From an uncultured Bacteroidales bacterium (GTDB taxonomy: Bacteria; Bacteroidota; Bacteroidia; Bacteroidales; UBA932), in assembly GCA_934695325.1 (NCBI GenBank), contig CAKUVD010000001.1, positions 310,001-374,000 on the forward strand: a DNA stretch of 64,000 nucleotides. Direction: 5' to 3'. The notes below the pieces were generated by a model that worked only from the letters and a program-made list of their open reading frames with translations, did no database searches and was not told where the DNA came from. A program made the position numbers and the translations under genes. Below, one piece after another: positions 1 through 9,403 of the stretch. How positions within the stretch are numbered: the stretch's first letter is position 1; each line of letters starts with the position of its first letter.

Positions 1-1
1 G

Positions 2-463
2 AAGATCCGCAAGAAGGATCTCGGAATGATGGCTATGAGCTATGGTTATGTATATGTGGCACAGGTCGCAATGGGCGCAAGCCCTGTTCAGTACCTGAAC
101 GCCATCAAGGAGGCAGAGGCCTATGACGGGCCATCACTCATCATCGCTTACGCTCCTTGTATCAACCACGGTCTGAAAGCCGGTATGGGTCTCAGCCAGA
201 AGGAGGAGAAGCTCGCTGTTGAGTGCGGCTACTGGCACCTCTACAGGTTCAACCCTGAGCTCGAAGGGACAGACAAGAATCCGTTCTCTCTCGACAGCAA
301 GGCTGATCCTGACTGGAGCAAGTTCCAGGACTTCCTGAAGGGCGAGGTGCGTTTCGCATCCCTCTACAAACTCTTCCCTGAGAGAGCTGACGAGCTCCTC
401 CAGAAGACTGAGGAATATGCTAAGATCCGTCTCGAGTCATACAAGAGACTTGCAGGCAAATAG
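2..463 (+). CDS. nifJ: Pyruvate:ferredoxin (flavodoxin) oxidoreductase, C-terminal part
   Basis: The reading frame is open from base 2, so the gene starts upstream of the window; about 153 C-terminal residues are present. The segment contains YVYVAQVAMG, the APCINHG motif and CGYWHLYRFNP, which are typical of the thiamine-diphosphate domain at the end of single-chain pyruvate:ferredoxin oxidoreductases. The enzyme converts pyruvate and CoA to acetyl-CoA and CO2 in the cytoplasm and passes electrons to ferredoxin, a central step in anaerobic Bacteroidota. The gene ends with TAG and is followed after 20 bp by a strong stem-loop. The family assignment is firm; the complete domain order cannot be checked because the 5' part is missing. 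Confidence 0.93.
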   Translation, partial: KIRKKDLGMMAMSYGYVYVAQVAMGASPVQYLNAIKEAEAYDGPSLIIAYAPCINHGLKAGMGLSQKEEKLAVECGYWHLYRFNPELEGTDKNPFSLDSKADPDWSKFQDFLKGEVRFASLYKLFPERADELLQKTEEYAKIRLESYKRLAGK

Positions 464-482
464 CCATACTGACTGACACACG

Positions 483-521
483 AAAATTCCCCGGGTTCCT
501 ATGGGCTCCCGGGGAATTTTT
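483..521. terminator. Bidirectional stem-loop terminator
   Basis: A 13-bp perfect inverted repeat pairs AAAATTCCCCGGG (483-495) with CCCGGGGAATTTT (508-520), loop 12 nt. It lies between two converging genes, and each arm ends in a T-run on its own strand, so it can serve both. Confidence 0.85.
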
Positions 522-571
522 CATATCTGAAGCCGGACGGCTGAATGTCGCCTGAATATCCAAAGGACAGA

Positions 572-1591
572 CTACATAGACTTGGCAAGGTCTTCCAGCC
601 ACACTTTCAGAGTCTGGAAGAACACAGGACGATATGAATGTATGCGGTCCTTGCCGAATTCGTCAGTAGTGAAGCCCCAGCCGTGGCCACCGGACGGATA
701 GACATACATCTGAGCCTCAACGCCCTTCTTCTTCAACGCCGCATAATATCTGAAGCTGTTCTCCGGAGCGACCACCTTGTCGTCAGCACTAAGAATCAGC
801 ATTGTCGCAGGAGTCTCAGACGTCACCTGGAGATCCAGGGAATAATGCTCCATAAGACGTTCATATTCAGCCCTGTTAGCATTATATTCCTTCACTGTCA
901 TATTCTCGTCAAGCCACTTGGACTCCTTGCCGATGAGGTTATCGTGAGTGCCCTTGTGAGTAGCGAGATCCATCGTGATGACAGGATAGAGCAGGATGGA
1001 GAAATCAGGTCTGGTGACATTGTCCACAAACAGAGTGGACGCAGATGCCGCAAGATGTCCTCCCGCGGAGAAGCCGATGATGCCTATCTGCTTCACTCCC
1101 CATTCAGGAGCCTTTGCCCGGCAATAGCGGAAAGCATTCTGCACGTCAGTAAGAGGCACTTTCCAGTGACCGTTCGGCAGACGATATTTCACCACGCACA
1201 CCGTTATGCCCTGCTTGACGAACCAATCAGCAGCATAGGCACCTTCATTGAACGATGATACGATCCAGTATCCGCCGCCGGGACATACCACTATCATCTG
1301 ACCGTTAGGTCGTTTCGGAAGATAGATATCCATCCTGGCATCATCGCTGATCATACAGATGTTCCCATTCTCAGGCATACTCTCCGGAACAATGATCCCG
1401 TTGGACTCGCCAGGGCCGAGAGTGAGGACTTTTCCATTCTCGACAATGCCCTTGTCCACATTCTGCCCCTCAGGATACAGACGGACAGTCATTGAAGGAC
1501 GAAGCTTTGTCTTAGGCTGAAACGGTTCAGCGGCATAGGCGCTGAGGGCGGCAGAAACAACAGCTGCACACATAAAAAGAATTTTTCGCAT
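572..1591 (-). CDS. Secreted alpha/beta-hydrolase (esterase/lipase, BD-FAE-like)
   Basis: The 339-residue product has a signal peptide (residues 1-20, cleavage after AYA). It has an oxyanion-hole type CPGGGY (103-108), the nucleophile elbow GFSAG (Ser175), an Asp in LSADD (270-271) and a His in GGHGW (303), so the Ser-Asp-His triad is complete. The family (feruloyl- and acetyl-xylan esterase-like, often annotated as alpha/beta hydrolase) removes acyl groups from small esters or plant polysaccharides; the actual substrate is not visible. It lies 4 bp downstream of a LysR regulator gene on the same strand, so the two are probably one transcript and the esterase may be under the control of that regulator (inference). 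Confidence 0.88.
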   Translation of the reverse strand: MRKILFMCAAVVSAALSAYAAEPFQPKTKLRPSMTVRLYPEGQNVDKGIVENGKVLTLGPGESNGIIVPESMPENGNICMISDDARMDIYLPKRPNGQMIVVCPGGGYWIVSSFNEGAYAADWFVKQGITVCVVKYRLPNGHWKVPLTDVQNAFRYCRAKAPEWGVKQIGIIGFSAGGHLAASASTLFVDNVTRPDFSILLYPVITMDLATHKGTHDNLIGKESKWLDENMTVKEYNANRAEYERLMEHYSLDLQVTSETPATMLILSADDKVVAPENSFRYYAALKKKGVEAQMYVYPSGGHGWGFTTDEFGKDRIHSYRPVFFQTLKVWLEDLAKSM

Positions 1592-1595
1592 TGGT

Positions 1596-2552
1596 TTATA
1601 TAGTTTTCAAATTATTAATTAATGTATCCTTGAGCAGACGGCAGATTTCCTTGCCCGCAAACTCCGGCAAAGGATTGAAATGCACGTCGTAAGTGAAGCC
1701 GGGGAGACGAACAGGCATCTGCAGCAGCGCTCCGCGCGCAATCTCATCCCGGACTGAGAACGCAGGGACAATGCCCACAAGTGAGACTGAGTCCACCACT
1801 ATAGATTTGACAGCCTCTACAGAATCCGACACCAGAGACGTGCGTGCCTCAAGGTCAGGCGTAAAGAAGCCGGCATACCCGCTCCACACAGCGAAACGAT
1901 TGGACACAGGCACTCCCGCTATGGTCGAAAACGGCTTCACAGTGAATTCATTGTCTTCAGACGAAACGGCCGCCGAATTGACAGAGCGGTTCGCCGGAGA
2001 GGCTACGACGATAGCATCCATCACGCCGACAAGCCGGCTCTCCCCCTCAAAGTCAATGGTATCAGGACTTGGCGAGACTGAAATCTCAACATCCGCATCC
2101 TCCGGCGTACCGAAATGAGACCCTGGAACATCACGTCCCTCACGCAGTGTCACCTTTTTCTCCTGTATAGTGCTTATATTGAACAATATGTCCGGACGGG
2201 CGCCGGATATCAAGGACAATGCTGACGGGAGCAGATAGGCTCCGACCACCGGATCCGCAGCAATCTTCACCGGGCGGCCAGACGTGACACGTCCATTCTC
2301 GCCGAACATCTCTGACGTAGCCGAATACCAGTACTGTATCCTGGAAGCGTACGTCCTGAAAACCTCGCCATAGCTTGTCAATGATGCCATTCCCTTAGCC
2401 CGCTGTATAAGCTGGACACCGGTCTCCTTCTCCAACGCACTTATGTTTTGGCTCACGGCAGGCTGCGACACGCCCAGAAGGCGCGACGCTTTGGTGAAGC
2501 TGCCCGTTTCCGCCACCGCCATAAAAACTTTCAGTCTGAAATCTTCCAACAT
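1596..2552 (-). CDS. LysR-family transcriptional regulator
   Basis: The N-terminus reads as a classic LysR winged helix-turn-helix (FMAVAETGSFTKASRLLGVSQPAVSQ) and is followed by a linker and an effector-binding domain up to the C-terminus. I chose the Met at 2552 (MLEDFRLKVF) because LysR helices start there; an in-frame Met at 2594 would add 14 unmatched residues. The product is about 318 residues, the usual family size. Such proteins are tetrameric DNA-binding activators or repressors that respond to a small ligand; the ligand here is unknown. The gene is divergent from the M16 peptidase gene and precedes the esterase gene by 4 bp. Confidence 0.92.
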   Translation of the reverse strand: MLEDFRLKVFMAVAETGSFTKASRLLGVSQPAVSQNISALEKETGVQLIQRAKGMASLTSYGEVFRTYASRIQYWYSATSEMFGENGRVTSGRPVKIAADPVVGAYLLPSALSLISGARPDILFNISTIQEKKVTLREGRDVPGSHFGTPEDADVEISVSPSPDTIDFEGESRLVGVMDAIVVASPANRSVNSAAVSSEDNEFTVKPFSTIAGVPVSNRFAVWSGYAGFFTPDLEARTSLVSDSVEAVKSIVVDSVSLVGIVPAFSVRDEIARGALLQMPVRLPGFTYDVHFNPLPEFAGKEICRLLKDTLINNLKTI

Positions 2553-2611
2553 ATCTGAATCTTGAAGCTGTTTCCCCTTTAACGAACCATCCATCGGGCG
2601 GCTTCATTTAA

Positions 2612-2619
2612 CAAATTTA
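2612..2619 (-). promoter_or_regulatory. -7 element for the LysR gene
   Basis: Read on the minus strand this is TAAATTTG, a match to the Bacteroidota -7 consensus TAnnTTTG, about 60 bp before the chosen LysR start. No good -33 element was found 20 bp upstream. Confidence 0.5.
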
Positions 2620-2672
2620 GCATTTTCCATCCGAAAAACTCACAAGATCGGCGAATTTAAAGTATCTTGCAT

Positions 2673-2680
2673 TAATTTTG
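2673..2680 (+). promoter_or_regulatory. -7 element for the M16 peptidase gene
   Basis: TAATTTTG matches TAnnTTTG and lies 33 bp before the ATG of the peptidase gene, a usual leader length. No convincing -33 element is present. Confidence 0.55.
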
Positions 2681-2712
2681 CAGAATTCGGAAAACATATA
2701 AACAACTATATT

Positions 2713-5532
2713 ATGAAGAAATTGTTTCTTATCATCGCAGCGGTGTTCTCCGCGTTCGCCTTCTCGGCATACGCCCAGAACCAGGAGCTGCCGAACGACC
2801 CTGCCGTAAGGAAAGGGAAGCTCGAAAACGGACTGACTTACTACATTATGAAGAACAGTCAGCCGGCCAATCGCGCGGAGTTCTACCTCGCGACAAATGT
2901 CGGCGCAATCCAGGAGACACCTGACCAGGACGGTCTCGCCCATTTCCTTGAGCATATGTGCTTCAACGGAACCAAGAATTTCCCTGGAAAGGGCATTCTC
3001 GACTATCTCCAGAGCATCGGAGCATCTTTCGGAGGCAACGTGAACGCACAGACAGGTGTCGAGCAGACAACATATATGCTGAACAACATTCCTCTCGTCC
3101 GCCCTACGGTGATCGACACCTGCATTCTCATTATGCACGACTACTCTCATTTCGTGACGTGCGACCCTTCGGAGATTGACGCAGAAAGAGGTGTCATCAT
3201 CGAAGAGAGACGTTCAAGGAGAAATGCCGACTGGAGAATGTACGAGCAGTCAAAGCCTTATATCTACGGAGACTCCAAATATGCAGGATGTTCGCTCATC
3301 GGCAGTCAGGAAAACCTGGAGACATTCAAGCCTGAAAGCCTCACGAACTTCTACCACACTTGGTATCGTCCTGACCTCCAGGCACTCATCGTGGTCGGAG
3401 ACGTGGATCAAGACTATGTAGAGGCCAAGATAAAGAGCATCTTCTCCGACATCCCTGCCGTAGAGAATCCTACGCCGAAGGCTGTCATCAAGGTTCCGGA
3501 CAACAAGGAGCCTGTCATCGGCATTGTTACCGACCCTGAGGCGGTAAGCACCTCCGTAGAAGTATATTGGAAAAGCGAGGCGATGCCAGAAGAATACAAC
3601 AGCACCATAATCGGCGAAATGACGGATCTTATGAAGAGCCTTATTTCCAGCATTATGTCTGAACGTCTTGATGACATCACAGCAAAGGCTGACGCTCCGT
3701 TCATCAGTGCGTCATTCGGCATAGGGAACATCTGTGAGACGATGGAAGTCTCTATGGGTGACATCTCCGCCCGTGAAGGTGAAGCGATTCCGGCATTCAA
3801 GGCATATCTCACCGAGATTGAGAAGATGAAGAAATACGGCTTCAGCAGCGACGAGATATCCCGTGCCAAAGAGGACCTCCTTTCCTACTACGAAAGCGCA
3901 GCCAAGAAAGCTGACACCAGGAAGAACGCTGAACTCGTGCAGCCTCTCATCAACAACTTCTTCGATAACTACGCATATATGGAGCCGGGCACAGAGTATG
4001 AGCTCATAAAGCAGATACTGGAGATGCTCCCAGACCAGGCCATCAACCAGACAGTGGCTCAGATGATCCCGGATTCCAATATGGTGGTCGTCTTCAAGGG
4101 CCCTGCGAAGGAAGGCACTACTCCTGCGGCCGACGATTTCAAGAAGGCCATCAGCGAAGTGATGTCATCTGACATCCAGCCTAATGAGTCCGAGACTATA
4201 GAGAAAGACTTCCTGGATGCGTCCAAACTGAAAGGAAGCGCAGTGAAGTCCACGGAAAGCGGAGAGTTCGGCAGCACAGTATGGACTCTCAAGAACGGCG
4301 TCAAAGTCATTCTCCGTCCTTCTGACGAGGAAAAGGACAAGATCGTGTTCAACCTCTACAAGAAAGGCGGCTCAGCAATGATACCTACAGAGGATCTCGC
4401 AAGTTTCGACAACAACATCTGGGGTCTCTTCCAGAACTACTGCGGTGTATCCAGGTTCCCTGCCACCACTGTCAGCAAGATGCTCTCCGGAAAGAATGTG
4501 AGCGTATCGCCTTATATCAACTCATTGAGGAACGGTGTATCAGGAAGATGCACGCCTAAGGATCTGGAGACGGCTCTGCAGCTGACCTATCTGTACTTCG
4601 CCGATCCGAGATTTGACCAGTCCGAATTCGACCAGGCAGTGAACCAGCTCCAGGCAATCCTCCCTAACTATGTGAAGCAGCCTGACTATGTGTTCTCCAC
4701 CGAGATCCACAAGGCTCTCTACGGAGACAACCCTCGTGTCACCAACATCAGCGAGGAACTTCTTGCGAAAGCAAATCTCGCCACCATCGAGAAGGACTAC
4801 AGAATGCTGTTCAATGATGCCGCAGGCGCGACGATGGTAATCTGCGGAGACTTCGACATTGACACTGTCGAGCCTCTCGTGGAGAAATACCTCGGCTCGC
4901 TCAAGAAAGGTAAGAAAGAACTCGCCTGGAAATACGAAAAGCCATCCATCGTGTCAGGTGAATACACAGACGATTTCAAGGTGGATATGCAGACTCCTAA
5001 GGTGACCGTCCTGAAAGTATACAACAATGTACTTCCTGAATATAAGGTAGCGGACAAGGTTGCGCTCTCTGCGGCCACATACATCCTCGATATGAGATAC
5101 ACCAAGTCTCTCCGCGAAGACGAGGGTGGCACATACGGAGCATCGACATACGGTGACATCAGCAGCGAGCCTAAGGCCGAAGCCTTCCTGCAGATCTATT
5201 TCGACACCAAGCCTGCAGCAGCTGACAAGCTCATCAGCCTCAGTATCGAAGGCCTCAACAGCCTCGCTAATGACGGCCCTACTGCTGAAGAGTTCGATAT
5301 GACATTGAAGAATCTCCGTAAGAACATTCCGGAATCAAGGATCAGCAACAACTACTGGATGAACTGTCTCACACAGTTCAACATTCTCGGCATCGACTAC
5401 GACAAGGAGTATGAGAACGCCGTGAACAGCCTCAAGCCTGCTGACATCCAGAATATTCTCAAGGCCATAATGGCGTCAGGCTCTGTGAAGACTGTAGTTA
5501 TGCGCCCAGGGACGGCCGCAGAGGCGGAATAA
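2713..5532 (+). CDS. M16-family zinc metallopeptidase (pitrilysin-like), exported
   Basis: The 939-residue protein begins with a signal peptide (about residues 1-21, cleavage after AYA). It carries the inverted zinc motif HFLEH (77-81), followed about 75 residues later by the EER segment that supplies the third zinc ligand. The size fits a fused double M16 protein: an active N-terminal half, and a C-terminal half (from about residue 510) without HxxEH, as is normal for these enzymes. M16 peptidases form a clamshell chamber and degrade short peptides; in Bacteroidota they are usually periplasmic. The gene stands alone between its own promoter and a strong terminator. Substrate is unknown. Confidence 0.93.
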   Translation: MKKLFLIIAAVFSAFAFSAYAQNQELPNDPAVRKGKLENGLTYYIMKNSQPANRAEFYLATNVGAIQETPDQDGLAHFLEHMCFNGTKNFPGKGILDYLQSIGASFGGNVNAQTGVEQTTYMLNNIPLVRPTVIDTCILIMHDYSHFVTCDPSEIDAERGVIIEERRSRRNADWRMYEQSKPYIYGDSKYAGCSLIGSQENLETFKPESLTNFYHTWYRPDLQALIVVGDVDQDYVEAKIKSIFSDIPAVENPTPKAVIKVPDNKEPVIGIVTDPEAVSTSVEVYWKSEAMPEEYNSTIIGEMTDLMKSLISSIMSERLDDITAKADAPFISASFGIGNICETMEVSMGDISAREGEAIPAFKAYLTEIEKMKKYGFSSDEISRAKEDLLSYYESAAKKADTRKNAELVQPLINNFFDNYAYMEPGTEYELIKQILEMLPDQAINQTVAQMIPDSNMVVVFKGPAKEGTTPAADDFKKAISEVMSSDIQPNESETIEKDFLDASKLKGSAVKSTESGEFGSTVWTLKNGVKVILRPSDEEKDKIVFNLYKKGGSAMIPTEDLASFDNNIWGLFQNYCGVSRFPATTVSKMLSGKNVSVSPYINSLRNGVSGRCTPKDLETALQLTYLYFADPRFDQSEFDQAVNQLQAILPNYVKQPDYVFSTEIHKALYGDNPRVTNISEELLAKANLATIEKDYRMLFNDAAGATMVICGDFDIDTVEPLVEKYLGSLKKGKKELAWKYEKPSIVSGEYTDDFKVDMQTPKVTVLKVYNNVLPEYKVADKVALSAATYILDMRYTKSLREDEGGTYGASTYGDISSEPKAEAFLQIYFDTKPAAADKLISLSIEGLNSLANDGPTAEEFDMTLKNLRKNIPESRISNNYWMNCLTQFNILGIDYDKEYENAVNSLKPADIQNILKAIMASGSVKTVVMRPGTAAEAE

Positions 5533-5560
5533 AGATTTCTGAGACATAATCTTACGAGAG

Positions 5561-5597
5561 GGGGGGGATGACCAAAAAGTGATTTGGTCATCCCCCC
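5561..5597 (+). terminator. Strong stem-loop after the M16 peptidase gene
   Basis: GGGGGGATGACCAAA pairs with TTTGGTCATCCCCCC around a loop of about 6 nt. The downstream sequence is only weakly T-rich. The arm sequence GATGACC recurs in two other intergenic hairpins of this window. Confidence 0.75.
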
Positions 5598-5702
5598 TTC
5601 CTGTAATGCCTCGTCTGCCGACAGGCCTCGTGCTTTTTGGTGGCTCTATTCTTTTTTATATGACTTTTTTTGACAAACTTTGCTGAACATCAGAACAGGA
5701 CT

Positions 5703-6767
5703 ATGGCAAGACAGATAAAGATAAAGGAAATAGCGGAAATGGCCGGAGTGTCAGCCGGGACAGTGGACAGAGTACTGCATAACCGCGGCAATGTCTCCGC
5801 ATCCAGCCGCGCGGCCGTGGAAAAAGTGCTCGACAAGGTCGGGTACAAGTATAACATACATACATCTGCCGTATCACTGAAGAAAGAGTTCAACATAGTG
5901 ATAGCCACGCCGACTGCCATAGAAGGCGAATACTGGGGAACAGTCCGGAAAGGCATCGAGAATGCGATAGAGGAATACTCGGACATAAGGCTGAATCATA
6001 CTTATTCATACTATAGCCAGTTCGATGTGGCATCGTGCAGGGAATCATTCGACAAAATCATTGACCTTCATCCTGACGGAGTCATCATCGGACCGACATT
6101 TGGCGAAGAGACGGCCAGGCTCTGCCTGTGCCTCGACAGAGCAGGGATTCCGTATGTCTTCGTTGATTCGGTAGCCGAAGGGACTTCTCCTATAGCGACA
6201 TTCACCACTGACAGAAGAGCCTGCGGAATGGTGACTGCCAGCCTGTTGGATAAATTCACGGCACCCGGGACGAAGTTGGCGGTATTCGACGGCATCTGTT
6301 CAGGCGGCCAGGACGCAGTGAACCATACCGGGCGCCGGGACGGCTTCACAGAGTATTTTTCCACCCGCAAAGAAGAAGGAAGAATTATAGAATCTTTCTT
6401 TTCCGTGACAGACAATGAGTGGAACAGAAAAAACATCCCAGCCTTCCTTGAACGAGAGAAAGACCTCGGAGGCATAGCAGTAATCAATTCCAGGGGGCAC
6501 ATAATGGCAGACCTGCTAAAAGAAGCCGGCTTGTGCATCCCGCTGGTCTCATTTGACCTCACGACGGACAACGTCAGATGCCTGAATGACGGGCATATCT
6601 CAGCCCTGCTATGCCAGAGGCCGCAGCTTCAGGGATTCCAGGCGGTCAATGCCATTATACGTTACCTGCTATACCGGCGGAAAGCGCCCGTCACCCATAA
6701 TGAAATGCCCATAGACATAATCATCAAGGAGAATATGTCATTCTACCGGTCCTATTTCCTTTCGTGA
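5703..6767 (+). CDS. LacI-family transcriptional regulator
   Basis: Residues 1-50 form a LacI-type helix-turn-helix (IKEIAEMAGVSAGTVDRVLHNRG) and are followed by a periplasmic-binding-protein-like sugar-binding domain to the end; the total of 354 residues is normal. I chose ATG 5703 because the helix starts right after it; an upstream in-frame ATG at 5670 adds 11 residues. The variant TVDRVLHN, rather than TVSRVLN, is common in the Bacteroidota subgroup whose members often annotate as substrate-binding regulators. No transport or catabolic gene adjoins it, so its regulon is not evident. It converges on the nuclease gene with a 9-bp gap and no obvious terminator. Confidence 0.9.
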   Translation: MARQIKIKEIAEMAGVSAGTVDRVLHNRGNVSASSRAAVEKVLDKVGYKYNIHTSAVSLKKEFNIVIATPTAIEGEYWGTVRKGIENAIEEYSDIRLNHTYSYYSQFDVASCRESFDKIIDLHPDGVIIGPTFGEETARLCLCLDRAGIPYVFVDSVAEGTSPIATFTTDRRACGMVTASLLDKFTAPGTKLAVFDGICSGGQDAVNHTGRRDGFTEYFSTRKEEGRIIESFFSVTDNEWNRKNIPAFLEREKDLGGIAVINSRGHIMADLLKEAGLCIPLVSFDLTTDNVRCLNDGHISALLCQRPQLQGFQAVNAIIRYLLYRRKAPVTHNEMPIDIIIKENMSFYRSYFLS

Positions 6768-6776
6768 CACAAGCGC

Positions 6777-7715
6777 CTATCGCCACGCCTTGAGGTCATA
6801 TTCAGCCTCGACGCGAGCCTCGGTGCGACGGTCGAGATTGATGAAGAAATTCATTCCGGTCAATGCCTCCAGGTCATCGACACTTACGGCAGCGTCCTGC
6901 ATTGTCTGAGGACTTCCGTTGTTCGCATAGTAGAACGCTATGGCTTTCTCCTCGCCAGGCTTCACGGACAGCACACACTTGAAAAAGCCATCAGGGACAG
7001 TGACCTGATGCTCGCTTCCTATCTTCACTTCCTTGCCCTTACGTTCAGGCTGCTCCCCTCCTCTCTTGGCCAGGCCTCTCACATTGGCCGCTCCGCCCAC
7101 TCTTCCGTATACAGGTCCGCATATTATATATACACCGCCCTCCTGCCTCGCCCATCTGCGGCAAGCCTTCTCCAGAACCTGCCACCCACCTCCGTTGAGA
7201 GAATGAGTCTGCGGACATATATTGCTCATATAGAAGCAGTCGTGCATAGCCTCCGCGCTCCATTTCATATCAGCCGCCGGACACATATGTCCCCTGTCAT
7301 AGCCGCTTCCACGATAATCGTATGTCGTGACACGGTGAGGCTCTGGAACCATCGGATCAGGAAGGAACTCATTGCTCCGGACTTCATTCCCATCAGTCTC
7401 ATCAGCCGCCAGTTCCCACGCCACCCAGTTGGGATTATTCTTCTCCCTGTTGAATGACAAGATGAACCCAGTATGTTCAATTATGCGCTCAGGAGTACCT
7501 TTCAAGGCCGCAGGTACCTCGAGTCTGCGGACATTGCCCGCATCTTTCTTTTCCACGGAGCCTTTCCGGGAGTCTTTTCCATTGTCCGCCACCCTCTCAT
7601 ACACCTCCGCAGCGGCGTCCATAGCCGCCTGACGGTCTCCGGTAAAGTAATACACCCCCATTCCCAGTCCGCCGGACAATGCCAGACCGAGGATTGAGCC
7701 AATAAACTTCTTCAT
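6777..7715 (-). CDS. DNA/RNA non-specific endonuclease (NUC1-type), exported or membrane anchored
   Basis: The 312-residue product has an N-terminal hydrophobic segment (about residues 7-25) with two Lys ahead of it, so it is exported or anchored. The active-site motif DRGH is at 140-143, followed by the PQ and N residues of the Mg-binding site (MSNICPQTHSLN, about 162-173), the signature of the beta-beta-alpha-metal nuclease family (Serratia nuclease, EndoG). Such enzymes cut single- and double-stranded DNA and RNA without sequence preference, for example to use environmental nucleic acid. Its ATG overlaps the stop codon of rfbA by 1 nt (TAATG), so translation is probably coupled to rfbA, an unexpected partner. 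Confidence 0.9.
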   Translation of the reverse strand: MKKFIGSILGLALSGGLGMGVYYFTGDRQAAMDAAAEVYERVADNGKDSRKGSVEKKDAGNVRRLEVPAALKGTPERIIEHTGFILSFNREKNNPNWVAWELAADETDGNEVRSNEFLPDPMVPEPHRVTTYDYRGSGYDRGHMCPAADMKWSAEAMHDCFYMSNICPQTHSLNGGGWQVLEKACRRWARQEGGVYIICGPVYGRVGGAANVRGLAKRGGEQPERKGKEVKIGSEHQVTVPDGFFKCVLSVKPGEEKAIAFYYANNGSPQTMQDAAVSVDDLEALTGMNFFINLDRRTEARVEAEYDLKAWR

Positions 7716-8599
7716 TATTTACGAGACTCCTCCGCCAGACGCATAAGATATTGGCCATAGTCATTCTTGGCCATCGGAGCCGCCGCGGACAGCAGATCGT
7801 CTCTTGATATCCATCCCATATTATAGGCGATGTCCTCAAGGCAGGCCACTTTCAGTCCCTGCCGCTTTTCTATCACCTCTATGAAAGTGGAAGCCTCCGC
7901 CAAAGATTCGTGAGTGCCGGTGTCCAGCCAGGCGAACCCTCTCTGGAGCGTCTGCACTTTCAGCCGATTCATCTTGAGATACTCTTGATTGACAGAGGTT
8001 ATCTCCAGTTCACCCCTTGCCGAAGGTTTTATCCCTTTGGCGATGCCTATGACATCGTTCGGATAGAAATACAGTCCCACGACCGCATAGTCGCTCTTGG
8101 GATTTTCCGGTTTTTCTTCAATGCTGAGGCAATTTCCGTTTCCATCAAACTCCGCCACCCCATATCGCTTCGGGTCGCTGACTCTGTATCCGAATATGCA
8201 GGCCGTAGAAGTGGACCTGACCGTTTTCACAGCCTGCTGAAGCATCCCCGTGAAACCGGAGCCATAAAAGATGTTGTCTCCGAGTATGAGGCATACATCG
8301 TCATCACCTATGAATCGTTCTCCTATTATGAAAGCCTGGGCCAGACCGTCCGGTGACGGCTGCTCAGCATACTCGAAATGAACTCCGAACCGGCTTCCGT
8401 CTTCCAGAAGCCTCCTGAATCCAGGCAAGTCCTGAGGCGTGGATATTATCAGAATGTCCCTTATCCCGGCCAGCATAAGTACGGATATGGGATAATAGAT
8501 CATCGGCTTGTCATATATAGGTATGAGCTGTTTGCTGATGCCCCTGGTTATAGGATAAAGCCTGGTGCCGCTGCCACCGGCCAAAACTATTCCTTTCAT
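7715..8599 (-). CDS. rfbA: Glucose-1-phosphate thymidylyltransferase
   Basis: The 294-residue protein begins [16 protein letters not shown], the nucleotide-binding loop of the RmlA family, and has the later EKP and GLYFYPNDV segments. It makes dTDP-glucose from dTTP and glucose-1-phosphate, the first step towards dTDP-L-rhamnose and other deoxysugars of surface glycans. I chose the start at 8599, since the in-frame Met at 8623 would add eight residues in front of the conserved N-terminus. The gene is divergent from rfbC and rfbB, which code for the next enzymes; the last enzyme (rfbD) is not in the window. A nuclease gene follows with 1-nt overlap. Confidence 0.95.
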   Translation of the reverse strand: MKGIVLAGGSGTRLYPITRGISKQLIPIYDKPMIYYPISVLMLAGIRDILIISTPQDLPGFRRLLEDGSRFGVHFEYAEQPSPDGLAQAFIIGERFIGDDDVCLILGDNIFYGSGFTGMLQQAVKTVRSTSTACIFGYRVSDPKRYGVAEFDGNGNCLSIEEKPENPKSDYAVVGLYFYPNDVIGIAKGIKPSARGELEITSVNQEYLKMNRLKVQTLQRGFAWLDTGTHESLAEASTFIEVIEKRQGLKVACLEDIAYNMGWISRDDLLSAAAPMAKNDYGQYLMRLAEESRK

Positions 8600-8691
8600 T
8601 ATGTCAGTCTTCTGCGGCGGCAAGGCAGGTTCCTGCCGCGGTTCAAATATGTTCAGTGCACTGCCTTATGCACCGGCCCACTGGCCTGTCA

Positions 8692-8699
8692 CAAATTTA
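8692..8699 (-). promoter_or_regulatory. -7 element for rfbA
   Basis: On the minus strand TAAATTTG matches TAnnTTTG, 93 bp before the rfbA start. The -33 region is poor. Confidence 0.45.
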
Positions 8700-8794
8700 C
8701 CTAAATTTCCCGGAAAGCGACCAAGAAGCGCCACTGATTTATGTCGGAAAATTTTTATGCCGCACTCTCGCATAGGATTTACGAAAAGGATAGT

Positions 8795-8802
8795 TATCTT
8801 TG
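8795..8802 (+). promoter_or_regulatory. -7 element for rfbC-rfbB
   Basis: TATCTTTG matches TAnnTTTG and sits 22 bp before the chosen ATG of rfbC, which also supports that start over the earlier in-frame ATG at 8741. Confidence 0.6.
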
Positions 8803-8824
8803 TCCAATCATTAGAAAAATTGCA

Positions 8825-9382
8825 ATGGAAATCATCAACACTGAACTCGACGGAGTGATCATCATTGAACCAAAGATATTCAGAGACACGCGCGGATATT
8901 TTTTCGAGAGTTTCTCGCAGAGGGAATTCGACGACAAGGTTGGACGGCATATCGAATTCGTCCAGGACAATGAGTCTATGTCTTCTTTCGGAGTAATGCG
9001 CGGCCTGCACTTCCAGCGGCCTCCATTCACACAGAGCAAGCTGGTGAGATGCGTCAGTGGTGCCGTGCTTGACGTAGCCGTGGACATACGCAAAGGCTCG
9101 CCCACATACGGAAAGCATATCGCCGTTGAACTGACGGAAGACAATCACAGGCAGCTCTTCATTCCGAAAGGGTTCGCGCACGGCTTCTCGGTGCTCAGCG
9201 ACATAGCCGTATTCCAGTACAAATGCGACAATTTCTACCACCCGGAGGCTGACGGAGGCATAAGCATACTTGACAAGAGTCTCGGAATAGACTGGAAAAT
9301 CCCTGCCGGGAAAGAAATCCTGAGCGAGAAGGACACCAGGCATCCGCTGCTTAAAGACTTCGACAGCCCGTTCACATTATAG
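8825..9382 (+). CDS. rfbC: dTDP-4-dehydrorhamnose 3,5-epimerase
   Basis: The 185-residue product is the usual RmlC length and shows RDTRGYFFES, the catalytic-His segment GVMRGLHFQ, and YKCDNFYHPE. It epimerises C3 and C5 of dTDP-4-keto-6-deoxyglucose in the cytoplasm. I placed the start at 8825 (MEIINTELDG) because the homologous N-terminus begins there and a -7 element lies just upstream, inside the longer open frame. The rfbB gene follows after 21 bp on the same strand. With rfbA on the other side it makes up three of the four dTDP-rhamnose steps. Confidence 0.94.
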   Translation: MEIINTELDGVIIIEPKIFRDTRGYFFESFSQREFDDKVGRHIEFVQDNESMSSFGVMRGLHFQRPPFTQSKLVRCVSGAVLDVAVDIRKGSPTYGKHIAVELTEDNHRQLFIPKGFAHGFSVLSDIAVFQYKCDNFYHPEADGGISILDKSLGIDWKIPAGKEILSEKDTRHPLLKDFDSPFTL

Positions 9383-9403
9383 ACACCTTACAGAAGATAC
9401 ATT

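Noticed and set aside
638..1258. 206-codon open frame on the plus strand
   Set aside because: It lies wholly opposite the well-supported esterase gene and has no family motif; it is a frame shadow.
5690..5702. Shine-Dalgarno-type site (ACAGGA) deciding the LacI-family start
   Set aside because: The match is weak and most genes of the window lack such sites; the start was chosen from the helix-turn-helix position instead.
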